From Monoplex corrugatus (lineage: Eukaryota > Mollusca > Gastropoda > Littorinimorpha > Ranellidae), in the NCBI GenBank assembly GCA_030674185.1, contig CM060306.1:43299483-43324482 (forward strand): DNA of 25,000 nt, written 5' to 3'. Within the stretch, counting starts at the first letter, position 1; every line of letters begins with the position of its first letter. This document shows, piece after piece, positions 1-7,950 of this stretch. The position numbers and the translations under genes are program-made. The notes under the pieces are model-generated. The model saw only the letters and a list, made by a program, of their open reading frames with translations, did not search any database and was not told the DNA's origin.

Positions 1-1
1 T

Positions 2-574
2 ACATGGAGGCACAACCAAGTTCTGAAAATGATCACAGACGTGGTTAGCGAAAAAACCATGACCCCAAACGCACCAATTGCTATGACAACGTTCTACAAA
101 GCAGGAGGGAAACAGGTCTGGCCCGAAATTGCTATGACAACCAGCACATTGCCAAAGGGTCTTCTGGATGGAGCAGTCGACTGGGAGTGTACAGCAGATC
201 TCCCAGAGTGGAGAAATTACCCAGATGTCATCAGCAAGACAGGCATGAGACCAGACATCGCTCTCCACTCTGACTCCTCGAAACAAGTGATTCTGATAGA
301 ACTCACTGTGCCATACGAAAGCAGAATGGAAGAAGCATATATCTACAAGACCGAAAAATACGCCGGTCTTGCCAGCACCCTGAAGAATGCAGGTCTGCGG
401 GTCAAAATCTTCGCCATAGAGGTCGGGGCAAGAGGGTTTGTGGGCACCTCCGCTTATGATCTCATGAAACAACTCGCCATTTTTGGGAAGAAGAGGACTA
501 GAGCCCTTAAAGCGATGGCAGAGGCAGCAGAAAGGAGCTCAAGCTGGATCTGGGCAAGGAGGAACCAAAAGTGA
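2..574 (+). pseudogene. C-terminal fragment of a retroelement polyprotein, possible restriction-like endonuclease domain
   Basis: The frame is open from base 2, upstream of the first ATG at 29, so the left end is cut by the window and about 190 residues remain. It begins TWRHNQVLK. A central stretch reads RPDIALHSD, then VILIELTVPYE, then KYAGL and EVGARGFVG, and it ends with an Ala/Arg-rich helix and SSSWIWARR. I recognise this pattern from the C-termini of animal reverse-transcriptase polyproteins. The PD...E-x-T spacing resembles the PD-(D/E)XK fold of the restriction-like endonucleases of R2/NeSL-type LINEs, but the usual K is T, so that assignment is inference. No host gene context is visible. 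The stop is followed by about 115 bases and a run of 19 A, which suits a retroelement 3' end. No internal stop is seen in the part present. Confidence 0.55.
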
Positions 575-870
575 ACTTCATAAGGATTAAATCCCCTACA
601 GATGATGTGTGCCCCGTTAGCACATTGGTAAAACCGCGTACCGCAGTTCTGAAGCGCAGAATCGCCCAGGTTCGCTACCCCGGCGTGGAAAAAAAAAAAA
701 AAAAAAAGACAACAGCAAAGACACGCGGGCATCAGGAGTCATGACCTGGATGTGGCCCGGCCCCCCGAGAGTGTAAGGAGTTCAGGGCCGAAACACTTGT
801 CTAAAGGGGGTTACTTCTCTGAAGACCTTCTGTTGTCTAGCTCTCCCTAGAGTTTCTTTCTACCATTCTG
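575..870 (+). repeat. Probable 3' UTR and tail of the preceding retroelement
   Basis: This non-coding stretch follows the stop of the fragment at 2-574. It holds a 19-base A run at 689-707 after CGGCGTGG, which may be the poly(A) end of the element. GGTTCGCTACCCC just before the A run vaguely recalls a tRNA B box, but I could not fold a T arm. The sequence after the A run (GGCCGAAACACTTG, then AAAGGGGGTT) may be more of the same 3' UTR or unrelated flank. The true end is unclear. Confidence 0.35.
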
Positions 871-930
871 CAGGCTGGTTGGTTTGGCTGATCGAGTCTT
901 GGATTCAAGTTCTATCACCAACCTTCACAC

Positions 931-1113
931 AAACTGACCTGTTCCCACACCCTATCCGTTACAGCTGCAATAACTTAACCCTTTGTCTCCCTCACTCTAT
1001 CCTGTAGGACACTGGTGGACAGGGTGAGGGAGTCAAAAGGTTACGTTTTTGGTTTGTTATCGTTGATGACGATGCAGATGCTAGTGGACAGGGTGAGGGA
1101 GTCAAAGGCTTGA
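931..1113. mobile_element. piggyBac-like palindromic MITE, copy 1 (degenerate)
   Basis: Four arms of one short motif are arranged as a nested palindrome. A worn outer left arm (CACCCTATCC near 951) is followed by an inner left arm starting TTAACCCTTTG at 975. The inner right arm GGTGAGGGAGTCAAAAGG ends at TTAC (1041-1044), and the outer right arm ends at CAAAGGCTTGA (about 1113). The same layout is seen intact at 4123-4300. TTAA borders followed by CCCTTTGAC resemble piggyBac-superfamily ends. No transposase is present, so the element is non-autonomous. Confidence 0.6.
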
Positions 1114-1244
1114 TGCTCCAAATCAATCTGGTGGTGTCAGCTTGGTGCTTCGTAGGACCCGTTTCACTCCCCTCCCCCCCTCACCCCTCTCACCCCATTC
1201 CAAGACCTTACTATGGCATAAGATCTTGCGCAGGCTCAAGAAGT

Positions 1245-1525
1245 CTGCAACATAACTTAGCGTAACGGACTGCCGACTGGAAGGTTGTGGGTTCGAATCC
1301 TCATCAGTACCTTCAAAATTCATTGTGGGATCTTTCGGCTCTAACCGGTTCCTACCCAGGGTTGGGTGTGCTATGGGCTCATTGGGAGGACTGGGACCAT
1401 ACAAATTGAGTCTCATCCACTTCAAGGATGCGTCATTGAGGGTGCTGCTCAAATCATCTGACAACACCTCAGGTGTCTGTATCTTTTGGGCCTGGTGAGC
1501 GCCAGGATATTTTAATAATAGTAAG
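1245..1525 (+). mobile_element. tRNA-derived SINE
   Basis: An internal RNA polymerase III promoter is visible. An A-box-like ATAACTTAGCGTAACGG lies at about 1251-1267 and a perfect B box GGTTCGAATCC at 1290-1300, with spacing close to that of tRNA genes. The tRNA-like head is followed by a body of about 200 bases that includes CCTACCCAGGGTTGGGTG and the small hairpin CCTGGTGAGCGCCAGG. It ends in an A/T-rich tail near 1510-1525. No cloverleaf could be closed, so this is a SINE and not a tRNA gene. The body differs from the SINEs at 13005-13322 and 23741-24075, so it is a separate family. Ends are approximate. Confidence 0.6.
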
Positions 1526-1905
1526 CGTAGAGTGCAGCCCTGTCACACAATCTCAGTCCTAGATGGAACTCCATAGCATCATGATTATCATCCTCATCGA
1601 CATCATCATTATCGCATAGTAAAAACTGTGCCATTAAGGTGGCGTAGAAAGTGGGACAACAACAACAACAACACAAAAGATAAGCACGAAGGTACCTTTT
1701 CCTGAGTGCGATATCCTAAAATAAAAAAAGAACTTCTGGAAGATCTGGGTGGAACGCATATGTAACTGCCTGACAGCAATCAATTCTCCTGAAAAAAAAA
1801 ATCCAAACTAAAAAATTCCGTTCTTTCTTCTTCTACTCCTCTTCTTTCCACCTTCCTCCTCCTCCTTTCTTTCACTTTCTTCAGTCGGCTTGTCTTGTCA
1901 TTCTA
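1526..1905. other. Unassigned non-coding sequence
   Basis: I see no gene here. It holds a (CAT/ATC)n-like patch near 1577-1617, a short (CAA)n run near 1660-1672 and a pyrimidine-rich tract (CTTCTTCTACTCC and similar) at about 1820-1880 that leads into the next microsatellite. Confidence 0.5.
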
Positions 1906-2132
1906 AGAGTGTGTGTGTCGGTGTCTCTGTCTGTCTGTGTGCCAGCATGTATTATCTGTGCACGCGCGGCGCGCGCGCATGTGTGTGTGTGTGTGTATGT
2001 ATGCATGTGTGTGTGTGTGTGTGTGTGTACATGTACGTGTGAGTATGTATGTGTGTGTATGTATGTATGTGTGCATGTGTGTGTTTGTATGTGTGTGTGA
2101 ATGTGCATTTGTTTGTATGTGAGTAGTTTTTG
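1906..2132. repeat. (GT)n/(GTAT)n microsatellite with a GC-alternating core
   Basis: GT and GTAT repeats are interrupted. At 1961-1980 there is an alternating purine-pyrimidine block (GCACGCGCGGCGCGCGCGCA) that runs into GT repeats. Apparent Cys/Val-rich or His/Thr-rich reading frames here are translations of the repeat and not genes. Confidence 0.9.
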
Positions 2133-2645
2133 TCGTCGTAGGTTATCTTCTATGTCTTTCTCTGTGTGTACGTGTGTGCGAGTAATCATTCGTGGGGGTT
2201 GTGTACGCCATTGTTTGCGAAGAACTGTTATTTACTCTGCCACTGGCTTAGTCAGCCTCGAGGGGTTTCCTGCCAAAGTATATTAACACAAATATTTCAT
2301 CGTACTGGTAATCACAAAGTGCCAACGTACAAAGTAAAACAAACATGTCATGATCATAATGGGCCAAGGTACACAACAAAACAAACATTTCATCAGAGAG
2401 GAAAAGTATGGAATAAAAGAAGAAAATCGCAGACAGACGGCTCAAGGTACATAATGTCAAATACGAATTCTGATCGCTTAAGAAAATAATCAGTCACATT
2501 TTCATGATGCCTCTTCTCTACTGTTCTTTTTTTTTTTTTTTTTTTTTGTCTTTCATACTTGTTTCAAAAAGTTTTAAGTTGGATCAGCAAAGACTCTGTT
2601 AGATTCCACCAAAGTGACCTGGCAGCAGCGCAGAATCTCTTTTGA
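2133..2645. other. Unassigned sequence with a short imperfect duplication and a T run
   Basis: No gene is visible. At 2332-2400 an imperfect tandem duplication of about 45 bases repeats GCCAA-GTACA and AAACAAACAT-TCAT. A run of 21 T lies at 2527-2547. The T run could be the reverse of a poly(A) tail from a minus-strand retrocopy, but I see no recognisable body next to it. Confidence 0.4.
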
Positions 2646-2840
2646 AGACGGGCGCTGTGGCTGCTTGATGTTATCCGACTCCTATGGGTTTCCTCGCACA
2701 AGCACGTCGACAGACTGAATTTGGGATTGGTGGTGCGTTTTGCTACCAAAGATTGGTTCCATACTTCAGTTGTTGGAGTTCGTCAGGGCAGCTTTCTGTC
2801 CCCCACGCTTTTCAACATAATTATTCCTGGAACTTTTTGA
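2646..2840 (+). pseudogene. Reverse transcriptase remnant of a non-LTR retrotransposon
   Basis: One frame stays open from 2646 to a TGA at 2838-2840. It contains WLLDVIRLL, then DWFHTSVVGVRQG (from 2751), then SFLSPTLFNI. This matches the conserved GVRQGCxLSPxLFNI block of non-LTR reverse transcriptases, with Cys replaced by Ser. The helix before it (LLDVIRLL) is also in the expected place. The palm aspartates (upstream DFxKAFD and downstream FADD) are missing, so this is an internal scrap of about 64 residues. It is interrupted on the right by the MITE that starts at about 2835. It is a dead fragment. Confidence 0.6.
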
Positions 2841-3000
2841 CACCCACACCCGATCCACCAACTGCAAAAACGAAAAATTTGATTCCCTGATTCCCTCACC
2901 CTATCCACCACCTTCCTGCAGGCTTACGTTTTTTTGTTTTTCTAGCATGGTTGACAATGGAGGATGCTGGTGGACAAGGTACGAGAGTCAAAGGTGTAAG
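2835..3000. mobile_element. piggyBac-like palindromic MITE, copy 2 (degenerate)
   Basis: The outer left arm TTTGACACCCACACCC is followed by an inner left arm (GATTCCCTCACCCTATCC near 2890-2910) and the centre CCTGCAGG. The linker TAGCATGGTTGACAATGG is the same linker seen in copy 3, and the outer right arm ends GAGTCAAAGGTGTAA. The inner right arm is missing and the TTAA ends are worn. It inserted into, or lies against, the reverse-transcriptase remnant before it. Confidence 0.55.
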
Positions 3001-3452
3001 AATCTCTCTTTTCGTAACCGACCATCCCACGGAAACAACAAACTCCCATGCGAAGGCAAAGGGACATGACAACCAGACAGCAATAAATCTGGCTTCACCT
3101 CGTGGGGTATGGTTGGGTTTAATTAAACATCTTTTGTGTAATTGTGTATCAAAGATGACTTTGCACTTTTTTTATTTCTGTTTTTAGTCCAATTTGAGGT
3201 AACATAAAACCCACATTCGGTAATTTAAGAAATACAAAACCGGCAGACAATTTTTCGATGGCATATTAAAATCTTTTACATCACCGTGACATTAAACAAC
3301 AACAAACAAACAACAAACAAAAACAACAACGAAAAACAGACGTGGTCATCTACACGTTGGCACATTGCAACAATCCACTGAAAGTGACCTTTAACCATAA
3401 ACATATCATAAATTCCTCCATAATATACATATCAATTATTGCTTACTTATTG
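3001..3452. other. Unassigned sequence with a (CAA)n tail-like end
   Basis: No gene is visible. At about 3282-3332 CACCGTGACATTAAA is followed by CAACAACAAACAAACAAC. This resembles the 3' end of a retroposon that ends in (CAA)n, but I cannot define a body upstream. A T-rich tract surrounds 3165-3186. Confidence 0.35.
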
Positions 3453-3454
3453 AA

Positions 3455-3457
<3 letters not shown>

Positions 3458-3486
<29 letters not shown>

Positions 3487-3491
3487 CTCCT

Positions 3492-3534
<43 letters not shown>

Positions 3535-3574
3535 TGAGTGATGGGGTGTGAGGTGTGTGTGTGTGTGAGTGTGT

Positions 3575-3608
<34 letters not shown>

Positions 3609-3730
3609 TGTCTCTCTCTCCCTCCCTCCTCTACACAAGCACACGCACGCACGCATACACACGCACATTCGCGCACGTAGACACTACACTACACACATAC
3701 ACACTCATAATACACACACATGTGGGCTAA
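3458..3730. repeat. Compound (CT)n-(GT)n microsatellite
   Basis: (CT)n at about 3459-3493 runs straight into (GT)n at 3495-3533. After an interruption there is more GT (3556-3607), then CT, then CA/CG-rich sequence to about 3720. No coding content. Confidence 0.9.
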
Positions 3731-4122
3731 CAACAATCTTGAAAAACGGGAGAATCGACAACCTGCCCCAAGGGGCAGAAACACAGTAACTGCAGTGCTG
3801 TAGCACAGACAACCGCTCTGATCAACCGAGTCTACCCCAGTCACCGCACGTACGACCCGAACGATCACGTCATCGTGACGTCAGGAAGCTCTCCTGTCAA
3901 GACGAGCTCTTAGCGAATCTCTTGTAGTCTGCATCTGCCCGCGCGTGTTCTGGCGGGCTGCTGATCCGGAATTGCGTGACATATTGCGAAACCTGCATTT
4001 ATTTCCATTCATGATTCTAACGTTCTCCCGCTGCTAGATAACGAAAGTAAACAGATAAAAGGTAAATCGTTATGGTTGCCCCCACGACCCTGAGGTCGCC
4101 GGAGAGTGAGGTGGTAGAAACT
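3731..4122. other. Unassigned sequence containing a CRE palindrome
   Basis: No gene is visible. It is less repetitive and richer in CpG than its surroundings. A perfect TGACGTCA palindrome lies at 3876-3883, preceded by CACGTCATCG. Confidence 0.4.
3876..3883. promoter_or_regulatory. CRE-like palindrome
   Basis: TGACGTCA is a full consensus CREB/ATF site. A half-site-like ACGTCA begins at 3868. There is no linked gene, so function is unknown. Confidence 0.25.
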
Positions 4123-4300
4123 TTAACCCTTTGACTCCCGCACCCTATCCAGTAACTGCAAAAACTTAACCCTTTTGATTCCCTCACCCTACAGGAAGCT
4201 GATGGATAGGGTGAGGGAGTCAAAGGGTTAAGTTTTTGCTTTGCTAGCATGGCTGACAATGCAGGATCTAGTGGGCAGGGTGCGGGAGTCAAAGGGTTAA
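4123..4300. mobile_element. piggyBac-like palindromic MITE, copy 3 (best preserved)
   Basis: The element is bounded by TTAA at 4123-4126 and 4297-4300. It reads TTAACCCTTTGACTCCCG at the left and the inverse CGGGAGTCAAAGGGTTAA at the right. Inside is a second, smaller palindrome that is also bounded by TTAA (4166-4169 and 4228-4231), with arms TTAACCCTTTTGATTCCC and GGGAGTCAAAGGGTTAA. The linker on the right holds TTTGCTAGCATGGCTGACAA. TTAA duplication and CCC(T)TTGAC ends are known for piggyBac-like transposons, so I infer a non-autonomous piggyBac-type element mobilised in trans. Without a TTAA-specific transposase match this stays an inference. Confidence 0.7.
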
Positions 4301-4554
4301 TTTTTGTCGGGGCCAGCGTTATGCGGGTTGCCCTCATCGCCCTTTCTTCACTGGACTACTTTCCCCATCATAAACAGGGCTAGGTAACCATGTACATCTG
4401 AAACAAACGTATCTACAATTATTCGTAGTACTGATATGTTTTTCATTACAAATGAACAGTTTGTTCTTAAAATTGATAATATCTCTATCATGAATACTCG
4501 CTGGAATTTGCGGGTATGGGGGGTCGGAGGATGATGGCCCGGAGGATGCTGGCA
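4301..4554. other. Unassigned spacer
   Basis: No gene or clear repeat is visible between the two MITE copies. Confidence 0.4.
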
Positions 4555-4634
4555 GGAACTGGTGGATAGGGTGAGGGAGTCAAAGGGTTAAGGTTTTGCA
4601 TTTGGCAGATAGGGTGCGGGAGTCAAAGGGTTAA
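4555..4634. mobile_element. piggyBac-like MITE, copy 4 (right half only)
   Basis: The two right-hand arms GATAGGGTGAGGGAGTC...AAAGGGTTAA (TTAA at 4588-4591) and GATAGGGTGCGGGAGTC...AAAGGGTTAA (TTAA at 4631-4634) occur in tandem with a shortened linker. The left half is absent. The two arms keep the internal GAGGG versus GCGGG difference that separates inner from outer arms in copy 3. Confidence 0.65.
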
Positions 4635-4952
4635 GGGGCGTAGCTTAGCGCCTCGTGTTGCCTGGAATGAGTGGTCTTTGTCTCCCGATAGAACCAGGGA
4701 GTGCTCATTTTATGTTGAAAGTTTCAAGTGAGCTTTTATTTATAAACTTTTAGCAAGTTATGACTGTATTTGTCGCGTTTACATCAATTTTCATGTAAAA
4801 AAAAAAAAAAAAGACGTGCCACTCACTTTTGAAATAACTGCTAATTGATATGACGTCAGATTTGTGAAGTTAAATGTTTTGTTCCTGTTACAGTGACAAT
4901 GGTTCCCCATTTTGACCACACAACAGCCGTACGCTGGTGGCTTAAAGTCCAC
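4635..4952. other. Unassigned sequence with an A run and a CRE palindrome
   Basis: No gene is visible. A run of 16 A lies at 4798-4813, and a second perfect TGACGTCA at 4852-4859. Confidence 0.4.
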
Positions 4953-5371
4953 TCATCATCATCATCAGGTGCCTTGCCGCATGGCGTTGGCGATCATGGA
5001 CTTCCATCTATATCTATCTCTTGTTGCCTCAAGCATTTCTTCCACCCTCTTTGTCCTCAGCCACTCTGCCAGTCCGTCTAGTATCTTCTCCCTGGGTCTG
5101 CCTCGTGCTCTCTTCCCCTCCAGCTACCCCGTCGTGACCAGGTGCTCCAATTTCCCCCTCATAAAATGGCCTATAAATGTTGCCTATCTTTTCCTAATCT
5201 TCCTTATGAATGATCTTCTTGTGTCTGCCTCCATCAAGACTGTCTCGTTTGTTTTCTTTGCTGTCCATGGAACTCTCAACATTCTTCTTTTCTTCTTATA
5301 AACCACATTTCGGCTGCCTCAATCTTGTTCTGGCTTTGCTTGTTAAAAGTCCACTATCGTATATAAACAGT
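4953..5371 (-). mobile_element. 5'-truncated LINE 3' end (RTE-like C-terminus), copy A
   Basis: Read on the minus strand, this encodes the end of a non-LTR reverse-transcriptase protein. It has a remnant TWTFNKQSQNKIEAAEMWF near 5310-5357, then IRKIRKR, FIGHFMRGKLEHLVTTG, GRPREKILDGLAEWL and WKSMIANAMRQGT. It ends in a (TGA)n tail (TCATCATCATCATCA on the plus strand from 4953). This is the longest of four copies in the window. The frame is broken in places, so it is a dead 5'-truncated copy. The (TGA)n tail and the 'EAxEMWFxRR ... LEHLVTTG' order fit RTE-like elements; the clade is inferred. Confidence 0.7.
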
Positions 5372-5549
5372 TTTGTGGTCCTTACCTCCTTCCCTCCCCT
5401 GGGCCATCCCCTCCCCCTCTGTACACTATCCTCCTTTCATTCACCCTATTCTGTCTGTCTCTTCGACCATCATTTATCACGTTGTGCATAATACATGTAG
5501 TTTATATTCACTCACAACGTTCGTGAATGTGAATCTATCTCTGTATATG
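5372..5549. other. Unassigned pyrimidine-rich sequence
   Basis: No gene is visible. The sequence is C/T-rich on the plus strand and leads into the GTAT microsatellite. Confidence 0.4.
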
Positions 5550-5927
5550 TATTATGTATGTATGTATGTATGTATGTATGTATGTATGTATGTATGTATG
5601 TGTATGTGATGTGTGGTGTGTGTGTGTGTGTGTGTGTGTGTGTAAGTGTGTGTATGTATGTATGTATGTATGTATGTATGTATGCATGCATGTACGTGTA
5701 TGTGAGTGAGTGTGTGTGTGTATGTGTGTGTGTGTGTGTGTGTGTTGTGTGTGGTGTGTGTTTGTGTGTGTGTGTGTAAGTGTGTGTGTGTAAGAGTGTG
5801 TGTGTGTGTGTGTCTGTGTGTGTGAGTGAATGAGTGAATGAGAGATCGAGCGAGCGAGCGAGCGAGAGAGAGAGAGGGGGGGAGAGAGAAGGGGAGGAGG
5901 AAGAGAGACAGAGACAGACAGATAGAC

Positions 5928-5958
<31 letters not shown>

Positions 5959-6063
5959 GAACCAGCAACCAGCCAGCCAGACAGACAGTAGTTAGGGAAC
6001 AGAGAATGGATATCACACACACACACACATACACACATACACACATACACACCCACACACACT

Positions 6064-6115
<52 letters not shown>
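5549..6115. repeat. Large compound microsatellite: (GTAT)n, (GT)n, (GAGC)n, (GA)n, (GACA)n, (CA)n
   Basis: (GTAT)n at 5553-5601 and again at 5651-5690 is followed by long GT tracts to about 5825. Then come GAGC repeats near 5848-5865, GA-rich sequence, GACA/GATA at 5905-5957 and a CA array at 6014-6113. The GT and CA arrays are reverse complements separated by about 190 bases and could fold on one strand. Long His/Thr- or Cys/Val-rich frames through here are translations of the repeat. Confidence 0.9.
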
Positions 6116-6405
6116 TCTGTGTGCACCTGCATATGCATAAACCGCAATCACTGAGCCACATACGAAGGCACACACAGGAGAAAGAGAGAAAGAGAGAGAC
6201 AGAGAGAGAGAGACAGACACACAGACAGACAGGCAGACAGACAGACAGAGACAAACAGACAGAGACAGACAGACAGAGACAGAGACAGAGTGAAGACAGG
6301 CTGACAGACAGACACAGACAGACAGACAGGCACAGAGACATAGTGAGACAGACAGACAGAGAAAGCGAGACAGAGAGATAGAGAGACAGAGAAAGAGAGA
6401 GAGTT
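6116..6405. repeat. (GA)n/(GACA)n microsatellite
   Basis: After a short unique stretch (6114-6178), GA and GACA repeats with many interruptions run from about 6179 to 6403. Confidence 0.85.
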
Positions 6406-6580
6406 CACACTTCAAACTTCAGAATACTTTGTGACTCAAGGATAGTAGCATTAGGTCCCACTGGACCAGTCTTACAGCCAGTCCTTGCTACTCTACACAT
6501 GAAATAACAGCATAAAAAAATAAACTATAACACATGATATATGAAACAAGTTATAAAATGAACTGTACTAACGTACAGAC
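6406..6580. other. Unassigned unique spacer
   Basis: No gene or repeat is recognised. Confidence 0.35.
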
Positions 6581-6581
6581 T

Positions 6582-6656
<75 letters not shown>
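6582..6656. repeat. (TA)n-(GA)n microsatellite
   Basis: TATATA from about 6582 to 6608 passes into GA repeats that end at the left boundary of LINE copy B. Confidence 0.9.
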
Positions 6657-6890
6657 ATTGAGGCAGCCGAAATGTGGTTTATAAGAAGAAAAGAAGAATG
6701 TTGAGAGTTCCATGGACAGCAAAGAAAACAAACGAGACAGTCTTGATGGAGGCAGACACAGGATCATTCATAAGGAAGATTAGGAAAAGAAGCAACATTT
6801 GTAGGCCATTTTATGAGGGGGAATTGGAGCACCTGGTCACGACGGGGTACTGGAGGGGAAGAGAGCACGAGGCAGACCCAGGGAGAAGAT
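6657..6890 (+). mobile_element. Truncated LINE 3' region (RTE-like), copy B
   Basis: This matches copy A (4953-5371) in opposite orientation. It starts ATTGAGGCAGCCGAAATGTG, then encodes IRKIRKR, GELEHLVTTG and ends near CCCAGGGAGAAGATA. It therefore lacks both the 5' part and the last ~120 bases with the (TGA)n tail. The left edge lies directly on a GA array and the right edge runs into a TA-containing duplication. It is broken and non-coding. Confidence 0.7.
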
Positions 6891-6935
6891 AGTATATATA
6901 TATACATGGAAGAAGATACTATATATATATACATG
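6880..6935. repeat. ~27-bp tandem duplication at the LINE copy B edge
   Basis: AGAAGATAGTATATATATAT-ACATGG is followed immediately by AGAAGATACTATATATATAT-ACATGG. The AGAAGATAC part belongs to the LINE (compare copy A), while the TATATA-ACATGG part does not. Confidence 0.7.
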
Positions 6936-7316
6936 GCAACAGCTCGTGCACTTTCAAAAAGCACGAGAGACAAAAGCAGACATGTGAAACAAATACTCAA
7001 CTTTGACTCTTGATAAAAACAACAATGATATAATGTAATAGTATACCTACTGGTTGTAATATTTGTTCTATTAAAAACGAAAAGAAAGCAAAACAAAAGT
7101 GCAGACACAAAATCAAAGTAAGAAGAAAAAAAAAAGAACAAACAAAGGAAAGGGGTCGGGATGGCAGAACGAAAAGTGAACTAGCGAAATTCCCTAGCGA
7201 AAATCACCAGGCAACAATAATCTCACAGGCTCGATAGTTTGCTGCGATTTTCCCACCTTTTTTTTTTTTTTTCTTTTCTTTTTCTTTTCGCTACCTGCCC
7301 ACTTTTTGTAGTCTCC
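6936..7316. other. Unassigned sequence
   Basis: No gene is visible. It is A-rich near 7070-7150, has a small direct repeat CTAGCGAAA (around 7181 and 7193), and a T/C tract at 7256-7290. Confidence 0.4.
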
Positions 7317-7323
7317 CCTCTCT

Positions 7324-7393
<70 letters not shown>

Positions 7394-7556
7394 TTCTCTC
7401 TCGTCTCTTCTCTCTCTTTTCTGTGTTGTGAGTGTTGGTGTGTGCGTGCGTGTGTGTGTGTGTGTGTGTGTGCGTGCGTGCGTGTGTGTGTGTTGTGTGT
7501 GTGGTTGTGTGTGTGTGTGTGTGTGTTGTGTGTGTGTGTGTTGTGTGTGTGTGGCA
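7317..7556. repeat. Compound (CT)n-(GT)n microsatellite
   Basis: (CT)n from about 7317 to 7425 is followed by interrupted GT/GTGC repeats from 7426 to 7554. Confidence 0.9.
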
Positions 7557-7851
7557 CAAATTCTTCTATTTCTTCCTGAATTTGTCGGATAAACATCAAT
7601 CAGCATCTGATATACGTGAACCTTGACATGAGAAGGGGAAGGGTTGGGGGGGGGGAGGGGCTGTACTCTTGGTGGAGATCAAATGTTTATCTTACGATAA
7701 TAAAAGTGATTGACAGTAGGGTACCGTCAGAAGCAAAACACAATGATTCTTCTTAATTGTGTCTATATATACAGTGGTTTCCAGAGAAGCATAGCACGAC
7801 CATGTTTACCGAAAGGCAATACCACACTAGATTATATAAAGGTTCCACCAT
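7557..7851. other. Unassigned sequence
   Basis: No gene is visible. A G-rich patch lies at about 7635-7660. Confidence 0.4.
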
Positions 7852-7852
7852 T

Positions 7853-7854
<2 letters not shown>

Positions 7855-7906
<52 letters not shown>

Positions 7907-7924
7907 TCTCTCTCTCTCTCTCCC
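7855..7924. repeat. (CT)n microsatellite
   Basis: Nearly pure CT of about 35 units with one CCC interruption. Confidence 0.95.
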
Positions 7925-7950
7925 TTACTCTCACATACATATTATATTGT

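Noticed and set aside
975..1044. TTAACCC motif as interstitial telomeric DNA
   Set aside because: It is not tandemly repeated; it is the end of the TTAA-bounded palindromic element.
1245..1310. Functional tRNA gene
   Set aside because: The A and B boxes fit, but no acceptor or anticodon stems close and the sequence continues as a SINE body.
1123..1467. 114-codon minus-strand frame
   Set aside because: It lies across a SINE and unique flank, with no domain and no conserved pattern.
2527..2547. T run as a Pol III terminator
   Set aside because: No Pol III promoter or RNA gene lies upstream on the plus strand.
3783..3842. Minus-strand tRNA-like D-arm (TCGGTTGATCAGAGCGGTTG)
   Set aside because: No B box or T arm follows, and there is no stem closure.
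4912..5301. Plus-strand frames of 60-130 codons over LINE copy A
   Set aside because: These are antisense to the recognised LINE protein on the minus strand.
5535..6415. Long minus-strand reading frames rich in Ser/Leu/Cys/Val and His/Thr
   Set aside because: They are direct translations of GT, CA, GA and GACA microsatellites, have parallel frames on both strands and show no domain.
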